Shown: piece by piece, positions 25,881-35,979 of the stretch
How the letters are laid out: every line of letters starts with the position of its first letter
Position numbering within the stretch: position 1 is the stretch's first letter
Source: Hyphomicrobiales bacterium
GTDB lineage: Bacteria > Pseudomonadota > Alphaproteobacteria > Rhizobiales > Rhizobiaceae
Assembly: GCA_900489925.1 (NCBI GenBank)
Contig: UEHQ01000002.1
Span: 1-64,000 of the forward strand
Direction of reading: 5' to 3'
Length of the DNA: 64,000 bases
Notes under the pieces: generated by a model
Told to the model about the DNA's origin: nothing
Seen by the model: only the letters and a program-made list of their open reading frames with translations
Database searches by the model: none
Program-made: the position numbers and the translations under genes

Positions 25881-27689
25881 ATGTCCGAGCCGAACACCGT
25901 TTTCACCGAAACCATTCTGCTCCTCGGCGGTGCCGTTGTTTCGGCGCCCATTTTCAAATGGCTACGGTTGGGCACGGTGCTCGGCTACCTCGCTGCCGGC
26001 GTGGTGATCGGGCCTGTTTTTCATGGCCTTACCGATGGCGAGCAGATCCTGAACGTTGCCGAACTGGGCGTGGTCTTCCTGCTATTCATCATCGGTCTCG
26101 AGCTGAAGCCGGGCCGCTTGTGGCAGATGCGGAAGGACATCTTCGGATTGGGAACCGCACAGGTCGTCGTGACCGGTGCGCTGCTCACGTCGATTGCCTG
26201 GCTGAGCGGCATCATCGACTGGCGCGGCAGCATCATCGTCGGTTTCGGCCTTGCCCTATCCTCCACCGCCTTCGCGATGCAGATCCTGAACGACAGCGGC
26301 GAGGCGAATACGAGCTACGGGCAGCGTTCCTTTTCTATGCTGCTGTTCCAGGACCTTGCCATCGTTCCGCTGCTCGCGCTGACCAATATTCTCGATGGCG
26401 GCAAGGGCCACGGCACGCCCGTTCACGATCTTGCCGTGGCCGTCGGCGCCATCGGCGCGATGATCATCATGGGCCGCTATCTGCTGACCCCGCTTTTCCA
26501 GGTCATCGCGCGGACCGGCGCCCGCGAGGTGATGATCGCGGCGGCCCTGTTCGTCGTCATGGGATCGGCGAGCCTGATGCAGCTTGCGGGCCTCTCGATG
26601 GCCATGGGCGCGTTTGTTGCGGGCGTCATGCTGGCGGAATCGTCCTATCGGCACGAGCTGGAAGCCGACATCGAGCCTTTCCGCGGGGTGCTCCTCGCTA
26701 TCTTCTTCATCGCGGTCGGCCTGTCGCTGCAGCTTGACGTGCTGTGGGACAATGCGCTGCTGATCGTCGTCACCGTCCCTGTCGTCATGGCCGTCAAGGC
26801 GATTGTCATCTACGTGCTCTGCCGCGTGGCAGGCTCGTCTCACAACGATGCGGTGCGCATTGCGTTTCTGCTGCCGCAGGGCGGCGAATTCGGGTTCGTC
26901 CTCTTCTCCGCAGCCGGCATGGCCGGCCTCATGCCGTCGAGCACGGCATCGCTGCTCATCGCAATCGTCACGCTCTCGATGGCACTGACCCCGATCGGCA
27001 CCATGCTTTCGAAGCGGCTCTTGCAGGGTGACGAGCGCGAGGAGCTGGACGAGGATTTCGAGGGCGCCGGCGCCGATGTGCTGATGGTGGGCTTCTCCCG
27101 TTTCGGGCAGATCGCGGCGCAGATCCTCCTGGCAGGTGGTCGCGCGGTGACGGTGATCGATGTTTCGGCGGATCGTATTCGCCAGGCGTCATCATTCGGT
27201 TTCCGCATCTATTTCGGTGACGGCACCCGCAAGGACGTGCTGCGAGCGGCAGGCATCGATCGTGCGAAGGTCGTCGTCGTCTGCACGCAGAAGCGCGAGA
27301 TGACCGACAAGATCGTGGAACTGGTGCAGGCGGACTATCCGAATGCCAAGCTCTACGTCCGTTCCTACGACCGTATCCACTCGATCTCGCTCCGCAACCG
27401 GAACGTCGACTACGAGCTGCGCGAGACACTGGAGTCCGGCCTCCTGTTCGGTCGCCGTACCCTGGAAGCGCTTGGTGTCAGCGAGAGCGACGCCTATGAA
27501 ATCGGCGAGGATATCCGCCGGCGCGACGAGCAACGCCTCGAGCTGCAGGTTTCGGAAGGGCTGCAGGCCGGGCGCGACATGCTGTATTCGCAGCCTGTCA
27601 GGCCGGAACCGCTGGTCAAGCCGAAGCGGGCGATGGACTTCGATGTGGATCCGCTGGCTGGCACGGCAGACGTCGCGGCCGATGCGTAG
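25881..27689 (+). CDS. Monovalent cation:proton antiporter-2 (KefB/KefC-like)
   Basis: A 602-residue CPA2 transporter. About 12 membrane helices (TILLLGGAVVSAPIFKWLRL; GVVFLLFIIGLELKPGRLWQ) form residues 1-385. A cytosolic RCK/TrkA-N domain follows (DVLMVGFSRFGQIAAQILLA, FGDGTRKDVL), ending in a ~60-residue tail. It likely exports K+ in exchange for protons. The GFSRFGQ nucleotide-binding turn is intact. The ATG at 25881 starts a standard CPA2 N-terminus. No KefF/KefG accessory gene is adjacent. Confidence 0.92.
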   Translation: MSEPNTVFTETILLLGGAVVSAPIFKWLRLGTVLGYLAAGVVIGPVFHGLTDGEQILNVAELGVVFLLFIIGLELKPGRLWQMRKDIFGLGTAQVVVTGALLTSIAWLSGIIDWRGSIIVGFGLALSSTAFAMQILNDSGEANTSYGQRSFSMLLFQDLAIVPLLALTNILDGGKGHGTPVHDLAVAVGAIGAMIIMGRYLLTPLFQVIARTGAREVMIAAALFVVMGSASLMQLAGLSMAMGAFVAGVMLAESSYRHELEADIEPFRGVLLAIFFIAVGLSLQLDVLWDNALLIVVTVPVVMAVKAIVIYVLCRVAGSSHNDAVRIAFLLPQGGEFGFVLFSAAGMAGLMPSSTASLLIAIVTLSMALTPIGTMLSKRLLQGDEREELDEDFEGAGADVLMVGFSRFGQIAAQILLAGGRAVTVIDVSADRIRQASSFGFRIYFGDGTRKDVLRAAGIDRAKVVVVCTQKREMTDKIVELVQADYPNAKLYVRSYDRIHSISLRNRNVDYELRETLESGLLFGRRTLEALGVSESDAYEIGEDIRRRDEQRLELQVSEGLQAGRDMLYSQPVRPEPLVKPKRAMDFDVDPLAGTADVAADA

Positions 27690-27839
27690 AGCCTTCAAGG
27701 GTTAAACTGAGCGCTCTGCCGGAACAGGTTTCTTTCAGGGTCGAGGCGATTGGCGAAAGGCATACCTGAAGGTGGTTAGAGCCGATCGGCCATTCAACAC
27801 CGTTTGAGCCACACGACGTCAAACTGACCCTATAAGGCT

Positions 27840-28736
27840 CTAGGCGCGGGCATGCGCCTCGATCGCCTGATCGAGCGCGTATTTCAATTCGTCCTTCACG
27901 CCGGCAGACATTGCCAGCACTTCCCGCGCTTTAAGGAAATCCATGACGCCGGTGCGCCCGACGGCGGGGCGCAGGAATATATGTGGCGCCTGCAGCCGCA
28001 GCTTCAGGGTAATGGCCGTCTGCATCATCAGCTGCCCCGAGCCGAAGATGCTTTCCATGCGATTGGGAATATGCGTGCCGTCGCCCTCGGGCGCCCCCAC
28101 CACGTCGATGCCGATCACGATGTCCGCCTTGTCCATCAGGCACTCGTACGGCACCGGATTGCTGATGCCGCCATCAATCATTACCCGGCCATACAAGCGA
28201 ACCGGCATGAAGACCGCAGGGATGGCGGAGGATGCGGCAAGCGCCGGAAAGAGCCGTCCCTCGCTGACAAGCACCTCGGCCTGCCCGTAGTAGTCGGTCG
28301 CCGTCACCGTCATCGGGATCGCCAGATCGTCGAAACGATCCGGGAGATCGGCCGGCAAGAAAGCCTTGAGGATACGCTCGAGATTGAACTGGCCGATGCG
28401 CACGCCGTTCGCCACCGCGTCGCGCACCGTCTGCGGGCGCAGGCCCCAGAGGCGGCTGACGACGGCGGTCTTGTTGCCGACGGTCATCAGGACATGTTCG
28501 CGGATGGCTTCGCCGGTCATTCCGGCCGCCATGCCGGCGCCCATGATCGCGCCGATCGACGAACCGGCGATCGCCACGGGGCGAATTCCGAGTTCGTCCA
28601 GCGTTTCGATAACGTGGATGTGCGAAATACCGCGTGCGCCGCCGCCGCCAAATGCGACGGCAATAGTCGGCGTGCTGCTTTGCGAAGAAGCGGCAGCGGC
28701 AGGCAACTCCGTACTGATGTTCTCCGCCTGCTGCAC
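27840..28736 (-). CDS. Patatin-like phospholipase family protein
   Basis: A 298-residue patatin-domain lipase. The oxyanion-hole GGGGARGISHIHVI (about residue 30), the nucleophile elbow GSSIGAIMG and the catalytic Asp in MIDGGISNPVPYE form the Ser-Asp dyad. No signal peptide is evident. It lies 23 nt after rsmD on the same strand. Confidence 0.9.
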   Translation of the reverse strand: MQQAENISTELPAAAASSQSSTPTIAVAFGGGGARGISHIHVIETLDELGIRPVAIAGSSIGAIMGAGMAAGMTGEAIREHVLMTVGNKTAVVSRLWGLRPQTVRDAVANGVRIGQFNLERILKAFLPADLPDRFDDLAIPMTVTATDYYGQAEVLVSEGRLFPALAASSAIPAVFMPVRLYGRVMIDGGISNPVPYECLMDKADIVIGIDVVGAPEGDGTHIPNRMESIFGSGQLMMQTAITLKLRLQAPHIFLRPAVGRTGVMDFLKAREVLAMSAGVKDELKYALDQAIEAHARA

Positions 28737-28759
28737 CTCTGCCCCCGATGCTCCGCGGC

Positions 28760-29320
28760 CTATTGAGGCTGGTAGCGGAAGAAATGAACCCTGGTATCGC
28801 CGAACATCCGGCTTTCCAGGAACAGATAGGAAGGATCGACGGAAACGACAACGTCTGCGCGTTCTTCGAGCACCGCAATCGCGCCAGGCACGAGCCAGCC
28901 GCCCTTGACGGCAGCCGCCATCGCCTTTTCCCCAAGACCCTTGCCATAGGGCGGGTCGGCGAAGAGGAACTGGAATGGCTCGAGGTTGCCGACGCTGCCG
29001 AGATCGGTCGCATCGCGCCTCAGAATGCGCGTCTTGCCGTGCAGGCCGAGCGCATCGATGTTTTCCCAGAGCAGGCCCCTGCCCTCGACGCTGTTTTCAA
29101 CGAAAAGCGCGTGGCGGCAGCCGCGCGAGACGGCTTCCAGACCGACGGCGCCGGTGCCGGCGAAGAGATCGAGTATCCGGGTGCCATCGACGCATTCCGG
29201 ATAGGCATGGCTCAGAATATTGAACAGGCTCTCACGCGTCCGGTCGGCAGTCGGCCGGATGTCGTTGGATTTAGGCACGGCGAGCGACCGTCCGCGAAAC
29301 TCACCGCCGACGATCCGCAC
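28760..29320 (-). CDS. rsmD: 16S rRNA (guanine(966)-N(2))-methyltransferase
   Basis: A 186-residue class I methyltransferase that modifies G966 of 16S rRNA. MRIVGGEFRGRSLAVPKSND is the canonical RsmD start with PTADRTRESLFNIL; SAM-binding ILDLFAGTGAVGLEA and catalytic FADPPYGKG follow. Its start overlaps the end of the pseudouridine synthase gene by 20 nt, indicating one operon for rRNA modification. Confidence 0.95.
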   Translation of the reverse strand: MRIVGGEFRGRSLAVPKSNDIRPTADRTRESLFNILSHAYPECVDGTRILDLFAGTGAVGLEAVSRGCRHALFVENSVEGRGLLWENIDALGLHGKTRILRRDATDLGSVGNLEPFQFLFADPPYGKGLGEKAMAAAVKGGWLVPGAIAVLEERADVVVSVDPSYLFLESRMFGDTRVHFFRYQPQ

Positions 29321-31439
29321 CGCGTCCTATTCCCTTGCCCTTAGGTCCACCACGAGACGGGCCGCCCGAGGGCTTGCCACCGCCACCGGGACGATCGCCC
29401 GAAGGCTTGCCCGAAAAACTCTTCGCACCCGGCTTGGAGCCGCCGGGCTTGCCGCCAAAGCTCTTGCCGCGCGGCCCGTCACCACGCGGCTTGTCGCCGA
29501 AGGGACGATCACCTCTCGGGCGCTCGCCCTGGGGACGATCACCCTGCGGACGTTCTCCACGGGGCCGGTCGCCATACGAACGCTCGCCGACCGGACGCTC
29601 GGAGCGAGCCTCGCCGGAGAAACGGTTGGCGCGGGGACGCTCGTCACCCTCTTCGCGCGGACGGCGCGGCTTGTCGCCGAACGGCCGATCGCCACGTGGT
29701 GGGCGGTCGCCGAAGGAACGGGGACGGTCGTCGCCATCCTCGCGCGGCCTGCGTTCGCCGCGAGGCTTGGCTGCGAACGGGCGGTCACCTGTCGGCCGGT
29801 CACCACGGGGAGGACGATCACCGAAAGGCCGATCGCCACGTGGCTTGTCACCACGAGGGGGACGGTCGCCGAAGGAGCGCGGACGGTCGCCATCCTCGCG
29901 CGGCTTGCGCTCGCCGCGTGGCTTGTCGCCAAAGGGACGGTCGCCACGGGGTGGGCGATCACCATAAGGCCGGTCGCCGCGTGCCGTGCGGTCGCCGCCG
30001 GAGCGGTCACCGCGATCTCCGAACGAGCGGTCGCCACGGGGGCGGTCACCGAAGCCGCGATCACCACGGTCGCCGCGCTTGCGGTCGTCGTCGCGGCTCA
30101 CATCGCTGGAGCGGATCCATTCGCCCTCTTCGTCGCGGGCGCGGTTGATCTGCACGCGCGGACCTTCGTCGTAGCTTGTCGGCTGCGGCTTGGAGCGGCC
30201 AGGCTTTTCGCCACGGCGGAGCGCCGTCTGGGCGTTCTTCTCAGCCTTGGCGGCTGCCTTTTCGCCGAGCGGACGAGCGCCGGGCGCCATCCAGACATTG
30301 GCGTTGCGGCGGCTGCCGAGTGCCGGACGCTTCGGGCCTTCGTCCTTACGGTCGCCACCACGGCTCGGGCCACGGCCACCATCACGGTCGCGATCTCCGC
30401 CACGGCGGTCGTCACGTTTATCATCGCGCTTGGTGTCGAGGCGGCTCAGCGCGCGTTCGCGCTTGTCTTCCGGCTTCCACGAGCGCTCGCGGCGCTCGGG
30501 CCTGGCGTCGGCTTCCTCTTCCTCGGTCACGGCGGGCGCGTTGTAGATCGGCGCGTCGAAATTGGCCTTGGCGTCCTCGATCAGGCGCGGGCCGAGCTGG
30601 TCGCGGAGCGTGCGGCCACGGACTTCGATCACCGCCCGCTCGGGGATATCGCCGAGCTGGAACGGGCCGTAGGAGATGCGGATCAGGCGGTTGACGTCGA
30701 GACCGAGCGCGCCGAGCACGTTCTTGATTTCGCGGTTCTTGCCTTCGCGCAGTCCCATGGTGAGCCAGACGTTGGAGCCCTGCACCTTGTCGAGCGTCGC
30801 TTCGATGGCGCCGTAGAGCACGCCGTCGACGGCGATGCCGTCCTTCAGCTTGTCGAGCGCTTCCTGGTCGATCTCGCCGTGGGCACGCACCCGGTAGCGG
30901 CGCAGCCAGCCGGTGGTCGGCAGTTCCAGCGCGCGGGCAAGGCCGCCGTCGTTGGTCAAGAGCAGCAGGCCTTCGGTGTTGATGTCGAGGCGGCCGATCG
31001 ACATGACGCGCGGCAGGTCATCCGGCAGGTTGTCGAATACCGTCGGGCGGCCTTCCGGATCGGCGTTGGTGGTCACCAGACCGGCGGGCTTGTGATAGAG
31101 CCACAGGCGGGTGCGCTCGATGCCGCGGATCGGCATGCCGTCGACTTCGATCTTGTCGGTCAGCGTGACGTTGACGACGGGCGTATCCAGCGGCTTGCCG
31201 TTCAGCGTGACGCGACCATCGAGGATCATGCGCTCGATATCGCGACGCGAGGCAACGCCGGCGCGCGCCATCACCTTGGAGATGCGTTCCGCCTTGCTGT
31301 CGCTCGCCACGTCAGACACGGCATCCGCCTTGTCAGCCGATTTTGCGAACTTCCTTGCGGGCTTCTCGCCCGATTTCGCGCCGGTATCGCGCGGGGATGG
31401 CTTGCCACCCGGCCGTTTTGGCTTGTCTTTGAATGTCAT
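29301..31439 (-). CDS. rluB: RluB/RsuA-family pseudouridine synthase with a ~400-residue RGD-rich tail
   Basis: A 712-residue protein. An S4 RNA-binding domain (about residues 50-95, KVMARAGVASRRDIERMI) precedes the catalytic domain with GRLDINTEGLLLLT, whose Asp is catalytic. By family it converts a uridine of 23S rRNA to pseudouridine. From about residue 300 the protein is disordered and built of Arg/Gly/Asp/Pro repeats such as GDRPPRGDRPFGDKP. Family members elsewhere are about 250-300 residues, so the tail more than doubles the length. The ATG at 31439 follows an extra Lys/Arg-rich leader of ~48 residues. It overlaps rsmD. Confidence 0.9.
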   Translation of the reverse strand: MTFKDKPKRPGGKPSPRDTGAKSGEKPARKFAKSADKADAVSDVASDSKAERISKVMARAGVASRRDIERMILDGRVTLNGKPLDTPVVNVTLTDKIEVDGMPIRGIERTRLWLYHKPAGLVTTNADPEGRPTVFDNLPDDLPRVMSIGRLDINTEGLLLLTNDGGLARALELPTTGWLRRYRVRAHGEIDQEALDKLKDGIAVDGVLYGAIEATLDKVQGSNVWLTMGLREGKNREIKNVLGALGLDVNRLIRISYGPFQLGDIPERAVIEVRGRTLRDQLGPRLIEDAKANFDAPIYNAPAVTEEEEADARPERRERSWKPEDKRERALSRLDTKRDDKRDDRRGGDRDRDGGRGPSRGGDRKDEGPKRPALGSRRNANVWMAPGARPLGEKAAAKAEKNAQTALRRGEKPGRSKPQPTSYDEGPRVQINRARDEEGEWIRSSDVSRDDDRKRGDRGDRGFGDRPRGDRSFGDRGDRSGGDRTARGDRPYGDRPPRGDRPFGDKPRGERKPREDGDRPRSFGDRPPRGDKPRGDRPFGDRPPRGDRPTGDRPFAAKPRGERRPREDGDDRPRSFGDRPPRGDRPFGDKPRRPREEGDERPRANRFSGEARSERPVGERSYGDRPRGERPQGDRPQGERPRGDRPFGDKPRGDGPRGKSFGGKPGGSKPGAKSFSGKPSGDRPGGGGKPSGGPSRGGPKGKGIGRGADRRR
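29460..30090. repeat. Degenerate tandem repeats encoding the RluB tail
   Basis: The DNA is built of imperfect 12-24 bp units related to CGGTCGCC-A-GGGGACG on the plus strand, coding for GDRP-type repeats on the minus strand. The units vary in order and phase, so it is low-complexity coding DNA and not a CRISPR or a mobile repeat. Confidence 0.7.
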
Positions 31440-31510
31440 TTGTTGTTTGCCTGCCTTTTGCGCCTGTCTATCAGGTCGCGCCCCTGCGGTTAAGTGGAAA
31501 TTGTCGCGTC

Positions 31511-31963
31511 GTGAAGACAAATCAATTTATGGAGCTGGCACTGGATGAAGCGCGCGCCGCGGGCGAGCGTGGCGAGGTGCCGATCGGTGCCGTGCTGGTG
31601 CTCCACGGCACCGTCGTCGCCCGCTCCGGCAACCGCAGCCGCGAGCTCAACGACGTGACCGCGCATGCCGAGGTGGCCGTCATCCGCATGGCCTGCGAAG
31701 CGCTCGGCCAGGAGCGACTGACAGGTGCCGATCTCTACGTCACGCTCGAGCCCTGCACGATGTGCGCGGCCGCAATCTCGTTCGCCCGCATTCGCCGGCT
31801 CTACTACGGCGCGGAAGACCCGAAGGGTGGCGGCGTCGACAACGGCGTACGCTTCTACGGGCAGCCGACATGCCATCACGCCCCTGACGTCTACTCGGGG
31901 ATGAATGAAAGCAGCGCGGCGGAGATCCTGCGGTCGTTCTTTTCGCTGAAGAGAGAGCCGTGA
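31511..31963 (+). CDS. tadA: tRNA(adenine34) deaminase
   Basis: A 150-residue zinc deaminase that converts A34 to inosine in tRNA-Arg(ACG). The Zn/catalytic motifs THAEVAVI-type (TAHAEVAVIRMA) and LEPCTMCAAAISFARI are intact. The GTG at 31511 (KTNQFMELALDEARAAG) best matches the family N-terminus; the ATG at 31529 would shorten it by six residues. Neither has a strong ribosome site. It is divergent from the rluB gene. Confidence 0.93.
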   Translation: MKTNQFMELALDEARAAGERGEVPIGAVLVLHGTVVARSGNRSRELNDVTAHAEVAVIRMACEALGQERLTGADLYVTLEPCTMCAAAISFARIRRLYYGAEDPKGGGVDNGVRFYGQPTCHHAPDVYSGMNESSAAEILRSFFSLKREP

Positions 31964-31986
31964 CGGCGCGGTGATATAACACGCCT

Positions 31987-32015
31987 CAAAAAGAAAACGG
32001 GGCTGATGCCCCGTT
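31987..32015 (-). terminator. Terminator of the lipoprotein gene
   Basis: A perfect 8-bp stem (31996-32003 with 32008-32015) with a TGAT loop is followed on the minus strand by TTTTCTTTTT. It lies 9 nt beyond the stop codon of the minus-strand lipoprotein gene. Confidence 0.85.
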
Positions 32016-32024
32016 CGATCCACT

Positions 32025-32654
32025 CTACTGCAGAAGGTTCCACCACTGCTTGCCGCTTCCCGCGACAGCAGCGTCTTTCGTGCGCTTCTTCTGCTTCTTG
32101 AGTTCGGGCTCGCCGACGTCGTCCAGCTTGGCAGGATCGTCAACCTGACGATATTCCGTTGGCGGATCCGAGATATAGCGGCGCTCGTCGAGGTTGGAGC
32201 CCTTCTGGATGGCGCGGGCTTCGCGGTAGGCCTTGGTCTGCGCTTCCGTCGTCGGGCGACCGCCATCGATGCCGGAGCCGGCCAGCGGCGAGCGGAAATC
32301 CGACCTGTCGCTATTTTCGTCAGCGTCCTTGACCAGACGGGCGCGGGTTTCTTCCGGAGACTCGACCCACTCCGGATTGTCCTTGCTCGCGATTGACTTC
32401 TGCGGCTCGACGAGCGTTGCCTTGGCCGTGTCGGTGGGGAGCACAAGCGACGGACGCGGCGCATAGCGGACGCCCTTGTTCTTGGGGTCCTTGCCGGTCA
32501 CGGAAACCGAGTCGCCAAGGTCATCCGTCAGCTGCTGGAATGCCGTCTTATCCGTGCCGTAGCGGGGGCCGCTCGTGCAGCCAGACATCATCGCGCCGCC
32601 TGCCATAGCAACAGTCAGGCAAGCGCCCAAACGGAACCAACGCTTCGATAACAT
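32025..32654 (-). CDS. Conserved lipoprotein of unknown function
   Basis: A 209-residue protein with a type II signal peptide: charged start, hydrophobic LGACLTVAMAGGA and a lipobox-like MMSGC near residue 22. The mature part is polar with VSVTGKDPKNKGVRYAPRPS and LVLPTDTAKATLVEP, and a basic C-terminus (KKQKKRTKD). I recognise it only as a rhizobial conserved lipoprotein downstream of ileS. GGAAGGG precedes the ATG at 32654. The terminator follows. Confidence 0.75.
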   Translation of the reverse strand: MLSKRWFRLGACLTVAMAGGAMMSGCTSGPRYGTDKTAFQQLTDDLGDSVSVTGKDPKNKGVRYAPRPSLVLPTDTAKATLVEPQKSIASKDNPEWVESPEETRARLVKDADENSDRSDFRSPLAGSGIDGGRPTTEAQTKAYREARAIQKGSNLDERRYISDPPTEYRQVDDPAKLDDVGEPELKKQKKRTKDAAVAGSGKQWWNLLQ

Positions 32655-32790
32655 GAAAACCCTTCCAGCCATGCCGGTGCAATCATCGCCCAAAACCGGA
32701 CACTTGTTCCCCGTGACGGAAAAATCCGGCCATTTTCAGGCAGCTTTTACCGGATGAACCACCAATGCGCAATTCACCCGGTAACTTTCT

Positions 32791-35679
32791 TCAGTTTTGC
32801 ACCGCTAGTTCGCGAAGTGCCGCCGCATCGCGTGCCGACACATCGGGATAGGTCGCATCCGAGCCGACATCCGTCGTGATTCGCCACGAGCGGGCGCATT
32901 TGGTGCCCTCAGCAAGCTTCGGCTCGACGCTGACGCCGGCCACTTCAGGCAAGCGGAACGCGTCGGACGGCCCCTCATTGCCCGCGATGACGATCCCCGA
33001 GGTGATGCAGATCTCCTCGAAGTCCTGGCCTTCAAGCGCCTTCAGGAGCTCGGCATCGGCGATGTGGACGACGGGTGCGGCTTCCAGCGAGGAACCAATG
33101 CGCTTGTCCTTGCGTTCGATTTCCAGAGCGCCGGTAACGACCGTACGGACTGCGCGGATCTTCTTCCACTTCTCGGCCAGCGCCTCGTTCTTCCAGTTAT
33201 CAGGAACTTCCGGGAACTGCTCGAGGTGGACGGAGACGGCATCAGGGTTGCGCGACAGCCAAGCCTCTTCCGTCGTAAACGGCAGCATCGGGGCAAGCCA
33301 GGTCACCATGCAATCGAAGATGTTGCGGATGACATGCAACGAGGCGCGGCGGCGCAGGCTGGATGGCGCGTCGCAATAGAGCGCATCCTTGCGGACGTCG
33401 AAGTAGAAGGCCGAGAGCTCGACATTGGCGAAGTCGATCAGCGCGCGGGCGATCTTCTTGAAATCGAAGGCGTCGTAATTCTCGCGCACCAGCTGGTCGA
33501 GCTCGGCCAGACGATGGAGCATCAGCTGCTCCAGTTCCGGCATCGCAGCGACTTCGAAGGTCTCGCCCTTGTCGTGTGCCAGCGTGCCGAGCATCCAGCG
33601 GATGGTGTTGCGCAGCTTTCTGTAGGCATCGACGTTGGTCTGGATGATCGTCTTGCCGACACGCAGGTCGTCGGCATAGTCCGACGTCATGACCCAGAGG
33701 CGCAGGATGTCGGCGCCAGCATCCTTCATGATTTCCTGCGGCGAGGTGACGTTACCCTTGGACTTCGACATCTTCTCGCCCTTCTCGTCCATGGTGAAGC
33801 CATGGGTGAGGACGGCGTTATAAGGCGCGCGGCCACGGGTGGCGGCCGATTCCAGCAGCGACGAGTGGAACCAGCCGCGATGCTGGTCGGAGCCTTCGAG
33901 ATAGAGATCGGCCGGCCACTTCAGGTCCGGGCGGTCCTCCAGCGTAAACGTGTGGGTCGAGCCCGAGTCGAACCAGACATCGAGGATGTCCATGACCTGC
34001 TTCCAGGGCTCGTTTGCCATCTTGCCGAGGAAGCGCTCGCGGGCACCTTCGGCGAACCAGGCATCGGCGCCTTCCGCTTCGAAGGCTTCCAGGATGCGGG
34101 CATTGACCTCGTCGTCGACCAACACTTCACCGGCTTCGTCGACGAAGACGCAGATCGGCACGCCCCAGGCGCGCTGACGCGATAGAACCCAATCCGGGCG
34201 ACCTTCGATCATGGCGCGCAGGCGGTTCTGGCCGGCGGCAGGGACGAAGCGAGTATCGTCGATGGCGTTCAGCGCACGCGAGCGCAGCGTCGTGCCGTCG
34301 GCCAGCGTCTTGTCCATGTAGACGAACCACTGCGGCGTGTTGCGGAAGATGACCGGTTTCTTCGAGCGCCAGGAATGCGGGTAGGAATGCTTCAGCCGGC
34401 CGCGGGCAAAGAGCGCGTTGCGGCCGATGAGTTCCTTGATGACGCGCTCGTTGGCATCGCCCTTCTTGCCATTGTCGTCGATGACGCGCGCGCCGACGAG
34501 ACCGGGGGCATCCGCCGTGTAGAAGCCGGCGTCGTCGACCGGGAACGGGATCCTGGTATCGATGCCGCGGGCTTCGAGATCGCGGGCGTGGCCCATCCAG
34601 GCGTCAAAGTCCTCGCGACCGTGGCTGGGTGCGGTGTGCACGAAGCCGGTGCCGGCGTCATCAGTGACGTGGTCGCCATCGAGGAGCGGAACCGCAAATT
34701 CGTAGCCGCCGTCGAAGCCCTTGAAGGGGTGGGCAGCGGAGATTGCAGCGAGATCGGACGCCGAGACGTCGCGCAGGCGCTTGAACTGCAGCTTGGCCTT
34801 GGCGAAGGCATCCTCAGCCAGCTTGTCGGCCACAATCAGCTTTTCACCAGGACGCGGACCGAAGTCGTTGGCAGCTTCGGTGACTTCATAGAGACCATAG
34901 GACACGCGCGACGAATAGGCGATCGCGCGGTTGCCAGGGATCGTCCAGGGCGTGGTGGTCCAGATGACGACAAAGGCGTCACGCAGCTCGGCCGGGCCGT
35001 TCCCCACCGGGAACTTCACCCAGATCATGTCGCTCTCGATGTCGTGGTATTCCACCTCGGCTTCAGCCAGCGCGGTGCGCTCGACGACCGACCACATGAC
35101 CGGCTTGGAGCCGCGATAGAGCTGGCCGGACTTTGCGATCTTCAGGAGTTCGCCGGCGATGCGGCTTTCTGCGTGGAAGGCCATCGTCGTGTAGGGATTG
35201 TCGAAATCACCCTCGATGCCGAGACGCTTGAATTCAGCGGCCTGGGTCTGGATCCAGCCGGCGGCGAATTCGCGGCATTCCTTGCGGAATTCGTTGACCG
35301 GAATCTCGTCCTTGTTCTTGCCCTTCTCGCGGTACTTTTCCTCGATCTTCCACTCGATCGGAAGGCCGTGGCAATCCCAGCCGGGAACGTAGTTGGCATC
35401 GAAACCACGCATCTGGAACGAGCGGTTGATGACGTCCTTCAGGATCTTGTTCAGCGCGTGACCGATATGGATGTTGCCGTTGGCATAGGGAGGGCCGTCG
35501 TGGAGGACGAATTTCTCGCGGCCGGCGGCGGAGGCGCGAAGCTTCTTGTAGAGGCCCATCTCCTGCCAGCGGGCAACAGTCTCCGGCTCCTTCTGCGGCA
35601 GGCCTGCGCGCATCGGGAAGTCGGTTTCAGGGAGATAGAGGGTCTTGGAGTAATCGAGCTTTTCGGCTGTATCGGTCAT
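32791..35679 (-). CDS. ileS: Isoleucyl-tRNA synthetase
   Basis: A 962-residue class Ia synthetase charging tRNA-Ile. The HIGH motif appears as [16 protein letters not shown] near residue 55, the KMSKS loop as [12 protein letters not shown] near residue 630, and the [13 protein letters not shown] and editing-domain [13 protein letters not shown] motifs are present. The C-terminal zinc cysteines seen in some bacterial forms are not obvious. ATG 35679 is used; a TTG three codons upstream is the alternative. No T-box is expected in this phylum or seen. Confidence 0.97.
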   Translation of the reverse strand: MTDTAEKLDYSKTLYLPETDFPMRAGLPQKEPETVARWQEMGLYKKLRASAAGREKFVLHDGPPYANGNIHIGHALNKILKDVINRSFQMRGFDANYVPGWDCHGLPIEWKIEEKYREKGKNKDEIPVNEFRKECREFAAGWIQTQAAEFKRLGIEGDFDNPYTTMAFHAESRIAGELLKIAKSGQLYRGSKPVMWSVVERTALAEAEVEYHDIESDMIWVKFPVGNGPAELRDAFVVIWTTTPWTIPGNRAIAYSSRVSYGLYEVTEAANDFGPRPGEKLIVADKLAEDAFAKAKLQFKRLRDVSASDLAAISAAHPFKGFDGGYEFAVPLLDGDHVTDDAGTGFVHTAPSHGREDFDAWMGHARDLEARGIDTRIPFPVDDAGFYTADAPGLVGARVIDDNGKKGDANERVIKELIGRNALFARGRLKHSYPHSWRSKKPVIFRNTPQWFVYMDKTLADGTTLRSRALNAIDDTRFVPAAGQNRLRAMIEGRPDWVLSRQRAWGVPICVFVDEAGEVLVDDEVNARILEAFEAEGADAWFAEGARERFLGKMANEPWKQVMDILDVWFDSGSTHTFTLEDRPDLKWPADLYLEGSDQHRGWFHSSLLESAATRGRAPYNAVLTHGFTMDEKGEKMSKSKGNVTSPQEIMKDAGADILRLWVMTSDYADDLRVGKTIIQTNVDAYRKLRNTIRWMLGTLAHDKGETFEVAAMPELEQLMLHRLAELDQLVRENYDAFDFKKIARALIDFANVELSAFYFDVRKDALYCDAPSSLRRRASLHVIRNIFDCMVTWLAPMLPFTTEEAWLSRNPDAVSVHLEQFPEVPDNWKNEALAEKWKKIRAVRTVVTGALEIERKDKRIGSSLEAAPVVHIADAELLKALEGQDFEEICITSGIVIAGNEGPSDAFRLPEVAGVSVEPKLAEGTKCARSWRITTDVGSDATYPDVSARDAAALRELAVQN

Positions 35680-35979
35680 GTCTGGCAATCGTCTCTTCTA
35701 GCGATCGTCGCTGGCGCCTCGCAAACGGGCGCAACGGGCTTGGAAATATAGTGGTGGCGGAGACGCTCTTTGGTCGAGCGCCAAAAACCCGGACCTTCCG
35801 GCCGCTTAGCGCGCGCGGAAGGCCGGGCCGATAATTCGTATCGTGATCGCCAGCCGGAACTTGTTCATCGCGCCGGTTCATAGGCGCTTTTCCCCGGAAA
35901 AGGAAGAGGGATTCGATGATGCCGATACGCCGGGCGGCCGCGCACGTCTCCGCTTGCGGCCGCCGATTTTCAAGCAAGA

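Noticed and set aside
29460..30090. Repeated units that could suggest a CRISPR array
   Set aside because: The units are degenerate, unspaced and encode an in-frame GDRP protein tail; there are no spacers and no cas genes.
29220..31493. Very long open frame on the plus strand opposite the rluB gene (757 codons)
   Set aside because: It is the antisense shadow of a GC-rich repetitive coding region; it has no ribosome site or domain, while the minus strand carries a clear S4/pseudouridine synthase protein.
35933..35964. Perfect 9-bp GC hairpin downstream of mctP
   Set aside because: No T-run follows it on the minus strand, so it cannot be called an intrinsic terminator; it may just be GC-rich chance pairing.
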